Counted from the stretch's first letter, positions 18,226 to 26,100 are shown. The stretch: 64,000 bases of DNA from an uncultured Geobacteraceae bacterium (GCA_903875605.1 CAIQWT010000085.1:1-64000); one strand, 5' to 3'. Notes: generated by a model not told the origin, from the letters alone. Made by a program: numbers and translations.

Positions 18226-19432
18226 CTGTAACAGACCGGAGACGAATTCTGCTGCCGATAGATGTCTTATCGTAACCAGCCAGCACCAGATCGCCCTCTT
18301 TAAGTCCGCTTTTTATTTCACTGGAACCGCTCCCCTTTATTCCGAGAGTGATATTCTGACGCACCGTCCTCCCATCACGGGTAAGCATCACCCAGGGAGT
18401 CGTTGCCGCATCCCGTATCACTTCCGAAGATACCGTCAATACATTTTGGTGGCGGGTAACTTCAACTTCCAGAGAAACTGTCATATCCGGCACGAGATAC
18501 GGCGGTGGCTCTACAACATCAAAACGGGCTTCCACAGTCCCGCGCAGTGGATCAATAGCCGGAACTACTGTTGCCAACCTGGCCCGGAAAGTACTATCCG
18601 GGTAGGCATCAGCCGATATGATGGTTGTTTGACCCACCCGTAAAAGCCCGAGGTTTTTCTCGTCAATCTGAGCAGTTATCTGAGTACGTCCGTTTCGAGA
18701 GAGAACCAGCAGCGCAGCTCCTGGCTGAACAACATCACCAACTTCAACCTTCCGGCCTATTACTGTTCCGTCTCCCGGAGCTGTAATAACTGTACGGGCG
18801 AGGCGTTCCCTGGCGACCGCAACAGCAGCCCGTGCCTGACCTAGTCGGGCTTCGGCGAGCCTGACGTCACCACCCTGCGGACGACTGTTACTCAACTGCA
18901 GACGCTCCCTCTCAACCAGACCGACAGCTACATCACGGTTTTTCACAGCATCATCAAGATCGGCACGGCTTGATATTCCGGCATCATAAAGCTTTTGAGT
19001 TCGTTCGTAAGCACTGCGCGCATGGCGTAGCGTCACTTCGGCCTCCCCGAGTCGCTGCTGACTGACCGGGCCATCGATCGTGCCGATCTGTTTCAGGCGC
19101 TCTTCCAGTTCACGTACTACCGCCTGTGCCTGATCGAGCGCAGCCCGCACCTCATCATCTCGCAGCTGTAATAACAGTTGCCCGGCCTTGACCCGATCTC
19201 CTGCTTCAACTCGCACAGCTGCAACTGAACCGAGTATTTGACTTCCTACTTCTACCCGGGCCAGTGAGGTAACACGCCCGGTGGTAACTACTGTTTGCAG
19301 TAAGTCCCGACGCCCCACCGGAAAACCGGCAACTTTTTTCCCCGGTAGAACCGCTATAACTGCGGCTGACATAATCAGCATCAGAACACCGCCAGTCAGC
19401 TTACGACGGATAGTAAATTGTAATATTGCCAT
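18203..19432 (-). CDS. MacA/HlyD-type periplasmic adaptor (membrane fusion protein)
   Basis: Adaptor linking the ABC permease to an outer-membrane channel. The 409-residue product has an N-terminal membrane helix (about residues 14-32), a lipoyl half-motif (VGSQILGSVAAVRVEAGDRVKAGQLL), a long coiled-coil hairpin (about 85-190 with QAQAVVRELEERLKQ and ARLGQARAAVAVARERLA), the second lipoyl half (VITAPGDGTVIGRKVEVGD), and beta-barrel and membrane-proximal domains. ATG at 19432 is preferred because GAGGTG lies five bases before it; the longer GTG at 19441 lies inside that site. First gene of the adaptor-permease-ATPase operon. Confidence 0.93.
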   Translation of the reverse strand: MAILQFTIRRKLTGGVLMLIMSAAVIAVLPGKKVAGFPVGRRDLLQTVVTTGRVTSLARVEVGSQILGSVAAVRVEAGDRVKAGQLLLQLRDDEVRAALDQAQAVVRELEERLKQIGTIDGPVSQQRLGEAEVTLRHARSAYERTQKLYDAGISSRADLDDAVKNRDVAVGLVERERLQLSNSRPQGGDVRLAEARLGQARAAVAVARERLARTVITAPGDGTVIGRKVEVGDVVQPGAALLVLSRNGRTQITAQIDEKNLGLLRVGQTTIISADAYPDSTFRARLATVVPAIDPLRGTVEARFDVVEPPPYLVPDMTVSLEVEVTRHQNVLTVSSEVIRDAATTPWVMLTRDGRTVRQNITLGIKGSGSSEIKSGLKEGDLVLAGYDKTSIGSRIRLRSVTGEKNNAH

Positions 19433-19552
19433 GCAGTTCACCTCATGCTACGTTTATTCCTAATGGCAACTGTCGATATTTAAATTACGATTTTTTTCAA
19501 CAATGCAGCATAGACTGATATGTCGCTCACACTCTACATTAAGGAGGAGAAG

Positions 19553-20407
19553 ATGACAACTGTTCGAAGAATCAAGACAGCTTCCGCTTGCGTACCAACA
19601 ATCGAAGGTGCCGGTGTCCACCTCAACCGCGCCTTTGGTCATAACCAGGTACCACAATATGATCCGTTCCTGATGCTGGACGATTTTCACACGTCTAATC
19701 CGGAAGATTATCTGGCCGGATTCCCCTGGCATCCGCATAGGGGAATAGAAACCATAACCTATATACTGGAGGGCTTGGTTGAACACTCAGACAGCATGGG
19801 GAATAAAGGGGCTATCGGCGCCGGTGACGTTCAATGGATGACTGCCGGCAGCGGTATCATTCATCAGGAGATGCCACAGGTAAGCCCAACGGGTACAATG
19901 TGGGGATTCCAGTTTTGGGCTAATCTCCCTGCAACCCATAAAATGATGCCGCCACGCTACCGCGACATTAAAGCGGCCAGTATTCCTGAAGTAGCAATGG
20001 GAAACGGGGTAACCGCAAAGGTCATTAGTGGAGAAATTGATGGCGTTAAAGGACCTGTAAGGGAGATCGTTACTGATCCTATACTTTTGGATATCAATGT
20101 TCCTGCCAATACGAGCTTTACATTTCCGGTAAAAGAGGGCTACACGCTCCTGACCTATATACTGAGCGGATCTGCGCTATTTGATGATCAACAGCAGGAT
20201 TTAATTGCCTCCGGGCAAGTTGTGCTCTACGGACGCGATGGAAATCAGGTAAACGTGACAACCGGAGATCAGCAGGTCCGCTTCCTATTACTCTCCGGTA
20301 TGCCGCTCAATGAACCGGTTGCCTGGCGGGGACCGATTGTAATGAACAGTCAGGATGAGTTGCGCACCGCTTTTGATGAGTACCAGCGCGGGACGTTTGT
20401 TAAATGA
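19553..20407 (+). CDS. Pirin family protein
   Basis: Bicupin protein of the pirin family, iron-binding and variously linked to quercetinase activity, stress response and transcription regulation. The 284-residue product from ATG 19553 (MTTVRRIKTA) has LMLDDF, PWHPHRGIETITYILEG, with the metal-ligand HxH and a later His in GSGIIHQEMPQ, and a C-terminal cupin with the PVREIVTDPILLDI strand. The longer frame to 19520 is rejected because AAGGAGGAG lies directly before 19553, an ideal ribosome-binding site. Monocistronic. Function in this organism is unknown; metal ligands are intact. Confidence 0.93.
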   Translation: MTTVRRIKTASACVPTIEGAGVHLNRAFGHNQVPQYDPFLMLDDFHTSNPEDYLAGFPWHPHRGIETITYILEGLVEHSDSMGNKGAIGAGDVQWMTAGSGIIHQEMPQVSPTGTMWGFQFWANLPATHKMMPPRYRDIKAASIPEVAMGNGVTAKVISGEIDGVKGPVREIVTDPILLDINVPANTSFTFPVKEGYTLLTYILSGSALFDDQQQDLIASGQVVLYGRDGNQVNVTTGDQQVRFLLLSGMPLNEPVAWRGPIVMNSQDELRTAFDEYQRGTFVK

Positions 20408-20482
20408 ACTGCAAGTATAGATTGAAAAATATCCGACTTTGTCGGTAAGCATAAGAAATCTAAAACCTGTAGTGAATCTCCG

Positions 20483-20530
20483 ACGGCCTGGCCGTGACTA
20501 TTATCAGGGCCAGCGGACTAGCCGTTTTTT
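20483..20530 (+). terminator. Terminator-like hairpin after pirin gene
   Basis: ACGGC plus CTGGCC at 20483-20493 can pair with GGCCAG (20508-20513) and GCCGT (20521-20525) with a 7-base bulge in the right arm, followed directly by TTTTTT. A plausible, imperfect intrinsic terminator for the pirin transcript. Confidence 0.5.
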
Positions 20531-20729
20531 ATACACTCCGACAATCCTTATACAAGATCTTATACTACTGTAATAACATATGTTTTACCCTGTAAGCCGT
20601 TTTTTAGTATTGTTTTTTCATACAGGCGCAATGTCATTTTTCTGTTAGCGACCAATTCCTATTAGTAATTATGGAATAATAGTCAACCATATTATACAGT
20701 TATTGCTATTTATTATTTCATTTAAAAAC

Positions 20730-20746
20730 TTGGCATCAGCTATGCA
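20730..20746 (+). promoter_or_regulatory. Sigma-54 (RpoN)-type promoter
   Basis: TTGGCAT-N5-ATGCAA has the invariant GG (20732-20733) and GC (20744-20745) separated by exactly 10 bases, as in the consensus TGGCAC-N5-TTGCA. It matches 8 or so of the conserved positions, with T for C at the sixth and A for T before GCA. It lies 56 bases before the ATG of the 75-residue peptide gene, leaving a leader of about 45 bases. Confidence 0.6.
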
Positions 20747-20801
20747 AGCATCCAGTACAACAGCAATTAAATTCAACACCATTTATAAATAGGAGGATGT
20801 C

Positions 20802-21029
20802 ATGAGAGCACTTATTACGTTAATGGGAATCATCGCACCAACTACAGTATTGGCAGCAACAGAAGCAGCAGCGCGTGTAGATAACAGCGGGATTTTTGTT
20901 TGGGTGTTTCTTGGCTTTTGCGCACTGATAGTTGTAGCTCAGGTAGTTCCGGCAGTACTGCTGCTGACAGGTATGGTAAAAGGAGTTGTGTCTGTAGTAA
21001 AGGATGAGATGGTTACAGTTAAAAACTAG
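20802..21029 (+). CDS. Small exported membrane peptide of unknown function
   Basis: A 75-residue protein with an N-terminal signal-like segment ending TTVLAATEAAARVD (cleavage possible near LAA), a second hydrophobic span IFVWVFLGFCALIVVAQVVPAVLLL (about 30-56) and a short Lys/Val-rich tail. The predicted product has one or two membrane helices and no Cys pair. AGGAGG lies five bases before the ATG, an unusually strong ribosome-binding site. It is flanked by a sigma-54-like promoter and a perfect 15-bp hairpin, so it is a self-contained transcription unit. I do not recognise a characterised family. Confidence 0.75.
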   Translation: MRALITLMGIIAPTTVLAATEAAARVDNSGIFVWVFLGFCALIVVAQVVPAVLLLTGMVKGVVSVVKDEMVTVKN

Positions 21030-21056
21030 TGCAGGGTAAGAATTTAAATAGCATGG

Positions 21057-21091
21057 AATACGAAAGGCCACCTAGTGTGGCCTTTCGTATT
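21057..21091. terminator. Perfect 15-bp hairpin after small membrane peptide gene
   Basis: AATACGAAAGGCCAC and its exact complement GTGGCCTTTCGTATT surround a 5-base loop CTAGT. The stem begins 28 bases past the stop. The pairing is perfect but no T run follows, so it could also be a stability element or a bidirectional terminator. Confidence 0.7.
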
Positions 21092-21216
21092 GGCATCAGA
21101 AACGGCTCTAAGCGGTTGCCTGAGTTGCCTTTGATTGTCATATCATGTAACTGAATTCAACCGCAAGCCATAAAGGACAATATTTATCTTGTTTATTTTA
21201 CGAACGACTATGCTAT

Positions 21217-21266
21217 TATAATTTCCAATAGTGCAACCACAACAGACTATTTGGTCTGCGTATTTT
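21217..21266 (+). promoter_or_regulatory. Candidate leader with -10 box and hairpin before OYE gene
   Basis: TATAAT at 21217-21222 is a good -10 box without a clear -35. Downstream CAGAC-TATTTG-GTCTG (21243-21258) forms an inverted repeat followed, after CG, by TATTTTTTTA. It could be a regulator operator (TetR-family regulators often control such enzymes) or a weak intrinsic attenuator just before the AAGGAG site. Confidence 0.35.
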
Positions 21267-21283
21267 TTTAGAAGGAGTAATCA

Positions 21284-22369
21284 ATGAAGCTTTTTACCTC
21301 AATGCAACTCGGTGCCAGCGAGTTGAAAAACCGTGTCGCAATGGCACCAATGACCCGCAACAGAGCAATAGGCAACGTTCCCAACGAATTGATGGCTCTG
21401 TATTACGGGCAGCGGTCCGATGCCGGATTAATTATTACCGAAGGTACGTCCCCATCTCCAAACGGCCTTGGCTACCCGCGCATCCCTGGCATCCATTCAC
21501 AGGAACAGACTGACGGGTGGAAACTTATTACCAATGCAGTACATGACCGCGGAGGCAAAGTTTTCATACAGCTGATGCATTGCGGACGAGTGGGCAACCT
21601 TCTCAATCTGCCACCTGGGGCTGAACTGATGGCTCCCTCTGCCGTCGCCATGAGTGGCAATATCTGGACCGACAGCAAGGGAGAACAACTTTACGACACC
21701 CCGCGAGAGATGACACGTGACGACATCTGCAACACCGTTGGTGAATATACCAAGGCGGCACTTAACGCTATTGATGCTGGTTTTGACGGTGTTGAGATCC
21801 ATGGCGCCAATGGTTACCTTATTACACAATTTCTTGATCCTAGCTCCAACTTGAGGAAAGATGATTATGGAGGAGCAGCCGCAGAGAGAAACAGCTTTGC
21901 CCTTGATGTCGCACATTCAATAGTAGCCGCTATAGGTGCTGAGCGGGTTGGCATACGCCTTTCCCCCTTCGGAGTTTTTAACGATATGAGTGGAGCTTAT
22001 GAGGGCATTGCGGACCAATACGCCGCACTGGCAGCAGGATTAGGTAAACTCAAACTCGCCTATATTCACCTGGTAGACCACTCAGCGATGGGAGCACCAA
22101 AACCGGATAAATCAGCAGTGGATCTTATCTGTAGCGAATTTAGAGCATCTGGTGGTGGTGCCGTCATCCTTTCCGGTGGATATGATAAGGAACGCGCCGT
22201 GTCTGACCTTGAAAACGGTGCTGCAGACCTGATAGCATACGGTCGGCCATTTATAGCCAACCCGGATCTGGTAGAGCGTTTGAGAATCAATGCCATGCAG
22301 AACGTTGCAAATCAGGAGACATTTTATTCACCGGGAGAAGTTGGATACACTGATTATCCAGCCTTGTAG
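21284..22369 (+). CDS. Old-yellow-enzyme-type alkene reductase (NADH:flavin oxidoreductase)
   Basis: FMN enzyme of the OYE/NemA family that reduces activated C=C bonds, nitroesters or quinone-like electrophiles with NAD(P)H. The 361-residue product is a TIM barrel: RVAMAPMTRNRA binds FMN near residue 22, GLIITEGTSPSPNGLGYPRIP, FIQLMHCGRVG, the substrate His-x-x-Asn pair in EIHGANGYLITQF, DDYGGAAAERNSF, and YGRPFIANPDLVERL at the FMN phosphate site. AAGGAG precedes the ATG. Probably a stress or detoxification gene; the upstream hairpin may be regulatory. Confidence 0.94.
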   Translation: MKLFTSMQLGASELKNRVAMAPMTRNRAIGNVPNELMALYYGQRSDAGLIITEGTSPSPNGLGYPRIPGIHSQEQTDGWKLITNAVHDRGGKVFIQLMHCGRVGNLLNLPPGAELMAPSAVAMSGNIWTDSKGEQLYDTPREMTRDDICNTVGEYTKAALNAIDAGFDGVEIHGANGYLITQFLDPSSNLRKDDYGGAAAERNSFALDVAHSIVAAIGAERVGIRLSPFGVFNDMSGAYEGIADQYAALAAGLGKLKLAYIHLVDHSAMGAPKPDKSAVDLICSEFRASGGGAVILSGGYDKERAVSDLENGAADLIAYGRPFIANPDLVERLRINAMQNVANQETFYSPGEVGYTDYPAL

Positions 22370-22388
22370 CTGCAGGATGGGCCGTTTA

Positions 22389-23018
22389 TCAGATTTCCAG
22401 ATTCATCTCGAGTTGTAACAGACGACTCTCTTTTCGTGTGAAAGGTATTGAAACCGGGGCAAGTGATGTTAGTTGCACACTAAAGGATGCAAGGAATGAT
22501 CGACTGGTGCGGAGTTCTTCTACAAGAGATGCCAGCAGTATCATCTCTGCCATAAGCGGTGCATCTGCTTCACTTAGTGTCACAGGCTCGACTAATGAAT
22601 CCTGGACGGATGCCAGTAAAAAAGAGGGGAATCTTACTGTCATGTTTCTTCCAAGTTTGATCGCCTGCTGTAGAGGGAGTGAAAAGGCCGGTATGAATAG
22701 ATGTGGGGGCGCAGATGACATATCTGATACTTTTACAGAACCGCAGATTTTCATAAATCCGGCAGTATCATTTATGATTCCCTCCAAACAGGTAATGGAG
22801 AATGTTGCATGCCAAAAGGGAAGGTGGATGTCGCCGCTTCCTGAAAATCTGATCATCTCCTTTGACAGAAGCTTGCCTCCCGAACATTCCCAGACGCCCC
22901 CGCAAACGTGGCACTGATACAAAACCTGTTTTTTACCGGCAGCCATCCTCCCGGTACATTGTCCGCAAACCAGTGGTACGAATCTGAAATCGGCTTCAGC
23001 CACGCTGTACCCCCGCAT
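22389..23018 (-). CDS. Zinc-ribbon protein of unknown function, third of a cassette
   Basis: A 209-residue protein with an N-terminal zinc ribbon, CGQCTGRM at about 18-25 followed by CHVCGGVWEC at about 36-45, then IHLPFWHATFSITCLEG (about 64-80) and FIPAFSLPLQQAIKLGRN (about 107-124). It lacks the membrane helices of the two genes before it and ends in a helical Leu/Ser-rich tail. The PFW and P-x-F segments align with those in its two neighbours, so it is likely a diverged paralogue. The start overlaps the previous gene by 23 bases. No named family recognised with certainty. Confidence 0.72.
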   Translation of the reverse strand: MRGYSVAEADFRFVPLVCGQCTGRMAAGKKQVLYQCHVCGGVWECSGGKLLSKEMIRFSGSGDIHLPFWHATFSITCLEGIINDTAGFMKICGSVKVSDMSSAPPHLFIPAFSLPLQQAIKLGRNMTVRFPSFLLASVQDSLVEPVTLSEADAPLMAEMILLASLVEELRTSRSFLASFSVQLTSLAPVSIPFTRKESRLLQLEMNLEI

Positions 23019-23964
23019 TCCGTTCTGAAGTTCCAGCGAGTTGTGTAATAATTGTCGAAATATCCAGCGATCCTGTGCGCCACTTCAGCACGAATGCTGC
23101 AAAAATCGTTGCCGCCAGTCCGGCAAGTGGCATTGTCGTCCACCCAAGAACAACCAGAGCGATCAATACCAACGGTAGCAACTTTTTTGTTTGCTCTTCG
23201 CCCGGAAAGCGGCATTTGACGACATCTCCGTTAACAGCATCAACTATTACGGGATAAACGCGTGCCCCCCTCGTAAAGAACAGACGCCATACAGGATAAT
23301 AAGTCATAGCCGCCCATTCTGATGAAATGCGGACGCGTGATTCCTGACGGACAGTCCCGTTTGCATTCCCGCCCTGTGCAAAAGCAAGCGCCTCCCTGCG
23401 TGCCTGGGCGACTCCTTTAAGCGGATCCACTATGGTTCCCCTGGTTGCCGTCTCCGGATAATCCAAAACTTCACACTTCAATACTGCCGTGGCAAGTCCA
23501 ACCCGCATCGGACCAAAGGCGGTATAATCTCCAGCCGAAGAGCTGAAATCAACAACTCTGGCAACCAGAGAGAAACTGCGCTCATTAAGCCCTTTAATCG
23601 TACGTGTATAGCGAGCGCCATGTTCGTCGTAATCAGCCTCTTCCCTGAACACTTCTTTCTCACACCACCTCCAACCCATCGCCATACCGCAGATCCGCCA
23701 GAAAGGGAGAAACAGTAACTCGCCGCCTTGGAAGCCGAAGGGGGCGGCAGATGCCCGACCATTCTCTCCAACTGCAAGTAGTTTCCTTACCGCAGTGCGC
23801 GCGGAGTTAAGATCGATCCGTTCCCGCACTAATAGCCGGGACACACCGATATCGCCGGAAATCACAGATGTAACTCCGCAAAACCCGCACACGGCCCCGC
23901 GATCGCCTTCGGCACACTCGAATGGCCCGCCGCACTGAGGACAGGTAAAAACTATCGTTGCCAT
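22996..23964 (-). CDS. Zinc-ribbon membrane protein of unknown function, second of a cassette
   Basis: A 322-residue protein. N-terminal zinc ribbon CPQCGGPF near residue 8 and CGFCG near 26; then LLFLPFWRICGMAMG near 84-98, a cytoplasmic domain with ADYDEHGARYTRTIKG, YYPVWRLFFTRGARVYPVIVD near 220-240 (a segment of the kind P-x-W-x3-F...Y-x-V-x-V-D seen in zinc-ribbon proteins of the TFIIB-ribbon type), and hydrophobic C-terminal spans near 262-296 (about two helices). Overlaps the upstream gene by 13 bases and the downstream one by 23. GGAGGGTGG precedes the ATG. Function unknown. Confidence 0.75.
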   Translation of the reverse strand: MATIVFTCPQCGGPFECAEGDRGAVCGFCGVTSVISGDIGVSRLLVRERIDLNSARTAVRKLLAVGENGRASAAPFGFQGGELLFLPFWRICGMAMGWRWCEKEVFREEADYDEHGARYTRTIKGLNERSFSLVARVVDFSSSAGDYTAFGPMRVGLATAVLKCEVLDYPETATRGTIVDPLKGVAQARREALAFAQGGNANGTVRQESRVRISSEWAAMTYYPVWRLFFTRGARVYPVIVDAVNGDVVKCRFPGEEQTKKLLPLVLIALVVLGWTTMPLAGLAATIFAAFVLKWRTGSLDISTIITQLAGTSERNAGVQRG

Positions 23965-24746
23965 CCACCCTCCACTTCCTCCTCCTGAACCCGACCACTG
24001 GATCGCTCAAACAACCAGGCGCTGCTCAGGACTATAGCAATCAGTCCGCTTCTCCAATAAAAGTTCACAGACAGTGTCCCGACAAGAAGTAGTAGTATGA
24101 GATAAACAGCCATAAACTGGATGCGCGAAGCTGGAATCTGAATAGTGGTCTCCTCCGGGATATTCATTAAACTAACCTGCCAACTGCATCCGGAAACTGT
24201 TGCCTGGCACTGCTGTCCGGATAGTTCAAAACTGATCAGGTAAAGTGGCAACTGCAGCAACCTTAAGCGTGACAGAGCAACGTCTCCTGATACAATTGTT
24301 TGCGGTGCGTTATCAGCTTTAGGGAAATGAATATCTGTCGGGATAAACTCGAGGTCACCTGGTGGCGGTACCGATGGAATGGGGTACGCTTCCAGAGTGG
24401 TCCCGGCGGCAACAAAGCAAGTGCTGCCATCGGCAAAATCGGCATACCAGAAAGGGTGGTATCCAAAAACGAGAGAGATCGGACGTACGGGAATTGAAGC
24501 GGCATTAGAATCCAACTGTACAAGCAAAACGCCCCAGGCACGTGCATCATTATTCTCGTGTCGAAAGTACTGTTCAGAAACGCTCTGGCCAACAACCACT
24601 CGAAACAGGGTACCGCACTGTCGACAGGTATGAAAATTCGTTTCGGTTCGTAGTTCAGCTCTGAATCCGCACTGAGGGCATTTAGTTGTATTCAACCCCA
24701 GCTCCTTATCAAAAAAGGGGAATCCTTTCGGAATCCCCTTCTTCAT
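23952..24746 (-). CDS. Zinc-ribbon membrane protein of unknown function, first of a cassette
   Basis: A 264-residue protein whose N-terminal zinc ribbon is CPQCGFRAEL at about 23-32 and CRQCG at about 41-45. A GYHPFWYADF segment (about 95-104) and LQLPLYLISFE (about 168-178) parallel the PFW and P-Y-x3-F motifs of the next two genes. Two C-terminal membrane helices (about 208-247) and an acidic tail (VQEEEVEGG) follow. Two starts are possible: ATG at 24746, with GGTGGAG five bases upstream, or TTG at 24695, with AAGGAG six bases upstream; the first puts a terminator-like hairpin inside the coding sequence. First gene of three overlapping genes. Confidence 0.75.
   Translation of the reverse strand: MKKGIPKGFPFFDKELGLNTTKCPQCGFRAELRTETNFHTCRQCGTLFRVVVGQSVSEQYFRHENNDARAWGVLLVQLDSNAASIPVRPISLVFGYHPFWYADFADGSTCFVAAGTTLEAYPIPSVPPPGDLEFIPTDIHFPKADNAPQTIVSGDVALSRLRLLQLPLYLISFELSGQQCQATVSGCSWQVSLMNIPEETTIQIPASRIQFMAVYLILLLLVGTLSVNFYWRSGLIAIVLSSAWLFERSSGRVQEEEVEGGWQR
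24711..24742 (-). terminator. Terminator-like hairpin at the start of the zinc-ribbon cassette
   Basis: On the minus strand GGGGATTCC-GAAA-GGATTCCCC forms a 9-bp stem with one T-T mismatch and a GNRA loop, followed directly by TTTTTT. It meets the criteria of an intrinsic terminator and ends only a few bases before the AAGGAG site of the TTG start. It may end the upstream aroF transcript, act as an attenuator of the cassette, or be chance within the coding sequence. Confidence 0.6.
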
Positions 24747-24987
24747 TTTCTCTCCACCCTGACGTTGGTATTAAGGGCCTCCGGCGAGTTCCTTAATTGT
24801 GGGAATCAATATACTGTTTCAGGCAGGCCTGCGTACTGAAGGCAGCACACCACAGCAGGGAACGACTCCCGTTTTGTATAGCATTCCGCCCGGGCATATT
24901 AACTAACGGGCAGCGCAGAGAGAACAAAAGCTACTGATTAATTATTACTCCGATGGTTCAAACATTTCAAGCATTTTGTATACGCAA

Positions 24988-26001
24988 TCAGCAACTCTGT
25001 AAAAATAACGTTAACCTATCGATATCGCTCATCATTATTTCAAATCCATGAAAAGTTAATGACTGAGGCCCGTCGGAAAGTGCTTTTTCCGGTTCCGGAT
25101 GAACTTCAACCAGCACTCCATCAGCTCCGGCAACAAGCGCCGCCTTTGCCATCGGCGACACCAGAGAGCGTTTGCCGGTTGCATGGGACGGATCTACCAT
25201 GATAGGCAGATGAGACAGTTCCTTTATAAGCGGCACAATGGAGAGATCAAGAGTGTTGCGGGTAGCCGTCTCAAATGTGCGAATACCGCGTTCGCAGAGA
25301 ATTACCTGGCTATTTCCTTCCGCAAGAATATATTCGGCCGCAGCAAGAAACTCTTCCACCGTGGCACTCATGCCCCTTTTTAATAGTACCGGTTTGCGAA
25401 TTTTACCTAATTCACGCAGCAGGTCGAAGTTTTGCATATTACGGGCACCAACCTGTAGCAAATCGGCATACTCAGCAACCAGGCCGACATTATCCGGGCT
25501 CATCACTTCAGTCACTATCGGCAGTCCGCTCTCTTTTCCGGCGATTGCCAGCAACCTTAAACCCTCTTCGCGTAAACCCTGAAATGTATGCGGACCGGTA
25601 CGCGGCTTGAAAGCGCCGCCACGTAGCATATCAGCGCCGCATTTCTTCACAAAAAGGGCTGTTTTGACAATCTGCTCCTCGCTTTCAACGGCGCAAGGAC
25701 CACCGACAACAACAGGACGGCAGCCTTGACCTACTTTAACACCGGCAACATCTACGATAGTATCTTCAGGGTGAAAATCGCGTGACACCAGCTTGTAGGG
25801 CTTTGAAACATGGATAACCCGCTGCACACCAGGCAGTTCCAGTATGTTGCTATCATCTACATACCCGTGATTACCCAACACGCCTATAGCGGTTCGTTCG
25901 CTACCGGGAATAGGTTCGGCCCTGAAACCCATTTCCTGTACAATTCTGCCGATTGAATCTACGTCTGCCTGAGTGGCGTTGTGGTTCATAACAATCAACA
26001 T
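24988..26001 (-). CDS. aroF: 3-deoxy-7-phosphoheptulonate (DAHP) synthase
   Basis: First step of the shikimate pathway: phosphoenolpyruvate plus erythrose 4-phosphate to DAHP. The 337-residue product belongs to the AroA type I-beta group with an N-terminal ferredoxin-like regulatory domain (about 1-70, MLIVMNHNATQADVDSIGRI), then the barrel with VVGGPCAVES (metal Cys), MLRGGAFKPRTGPHTFQG, and LPIMVDPSHATGKR. The frame is open to 26079 but ATG at 26001 with GGAG eight bases upstream fits the usual family length. It lies 99 bases downstream of the metal-binding lipoprotein gene. Feedback inhibition by Tyr or Phe is possible but cannot be read. Confidence 0.95.
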   Translation of the reverse strand: MLIVMNHNATQADVDSIGRIVQEMGFRAEPIPGSERTAIGVLGNHGYVDDSNILELPGVQRVIHVSKPYKLVSRDFHPEDTIVDVAGVKVGQGCRPVVVGGPCAVESEEQIVKTALFVKKCGADMLRGGAFKPRTGPHTFQGLREEGLRLLAIAGKESGLPIVTEVMSPDNVGLVAEYADLLQVGARNMQNFDLLRELGKIRKPVLLKRGMSATVEEFLAAAEYILAEGNSQVILCERGIRTFETATRNTLDLSIVPLIKELSHLPIMVDPSHATGKRSLVSPMAKAALVAGADGVLVEVHPEPEKALSDGPQSLTFHGFEIMMSDIDRLTLFLQSC

Positions 26002-26100
26002 GATGTTTTCTCCAATATTACAAATTTTGTGCTGGAAGTTTTTACAGAGTTGCATCCATTTTGAAAAAGCGGTACCCAATTAATCATCTAAAGAGGCAAC

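Larger units (their letters stand above)
20408..20801. other. 394-base non-coding region between pirin and small membrane peptide gene
   Basis: No open frame of value on either strand. It holds a small hairpin CCGAC-TTT-GTCGG near 20432, a terminator-like structure at 20483-20530, an AT-rich tract (about 20530-20725) and a sigma-54-like promoter at 20730-20746. The AT-rich part could hold enhancer-binding or IHF sites, but no clear inverted repeat was identified. Confidence 0.6.

Noticed and set aside
17675-18643. 322-codon plus-strand open frame
   Set aside because: Antisense to the FtsX-type permease and adaptor genes, both well supported; composition is Arg/Ser/Cys rich as in shadows.
19433-19441. 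GTG start for the MacA-like adaptor
   Set aside because: The GTG is part of the GAGGTG ribosome-binding site of the ATG at 19432.
20432-20446. CCGAC-TTT-GTCGG hairpin as a terminator
   Set aside because: Only five base pairs and no T run.
20820-21071. 83-codon minus-strand frame over the small membrane peptide
   Set aside because: Antisense and rich in Cys/Tyr/His; the plus frame has AGGAGG and a signal-like start.
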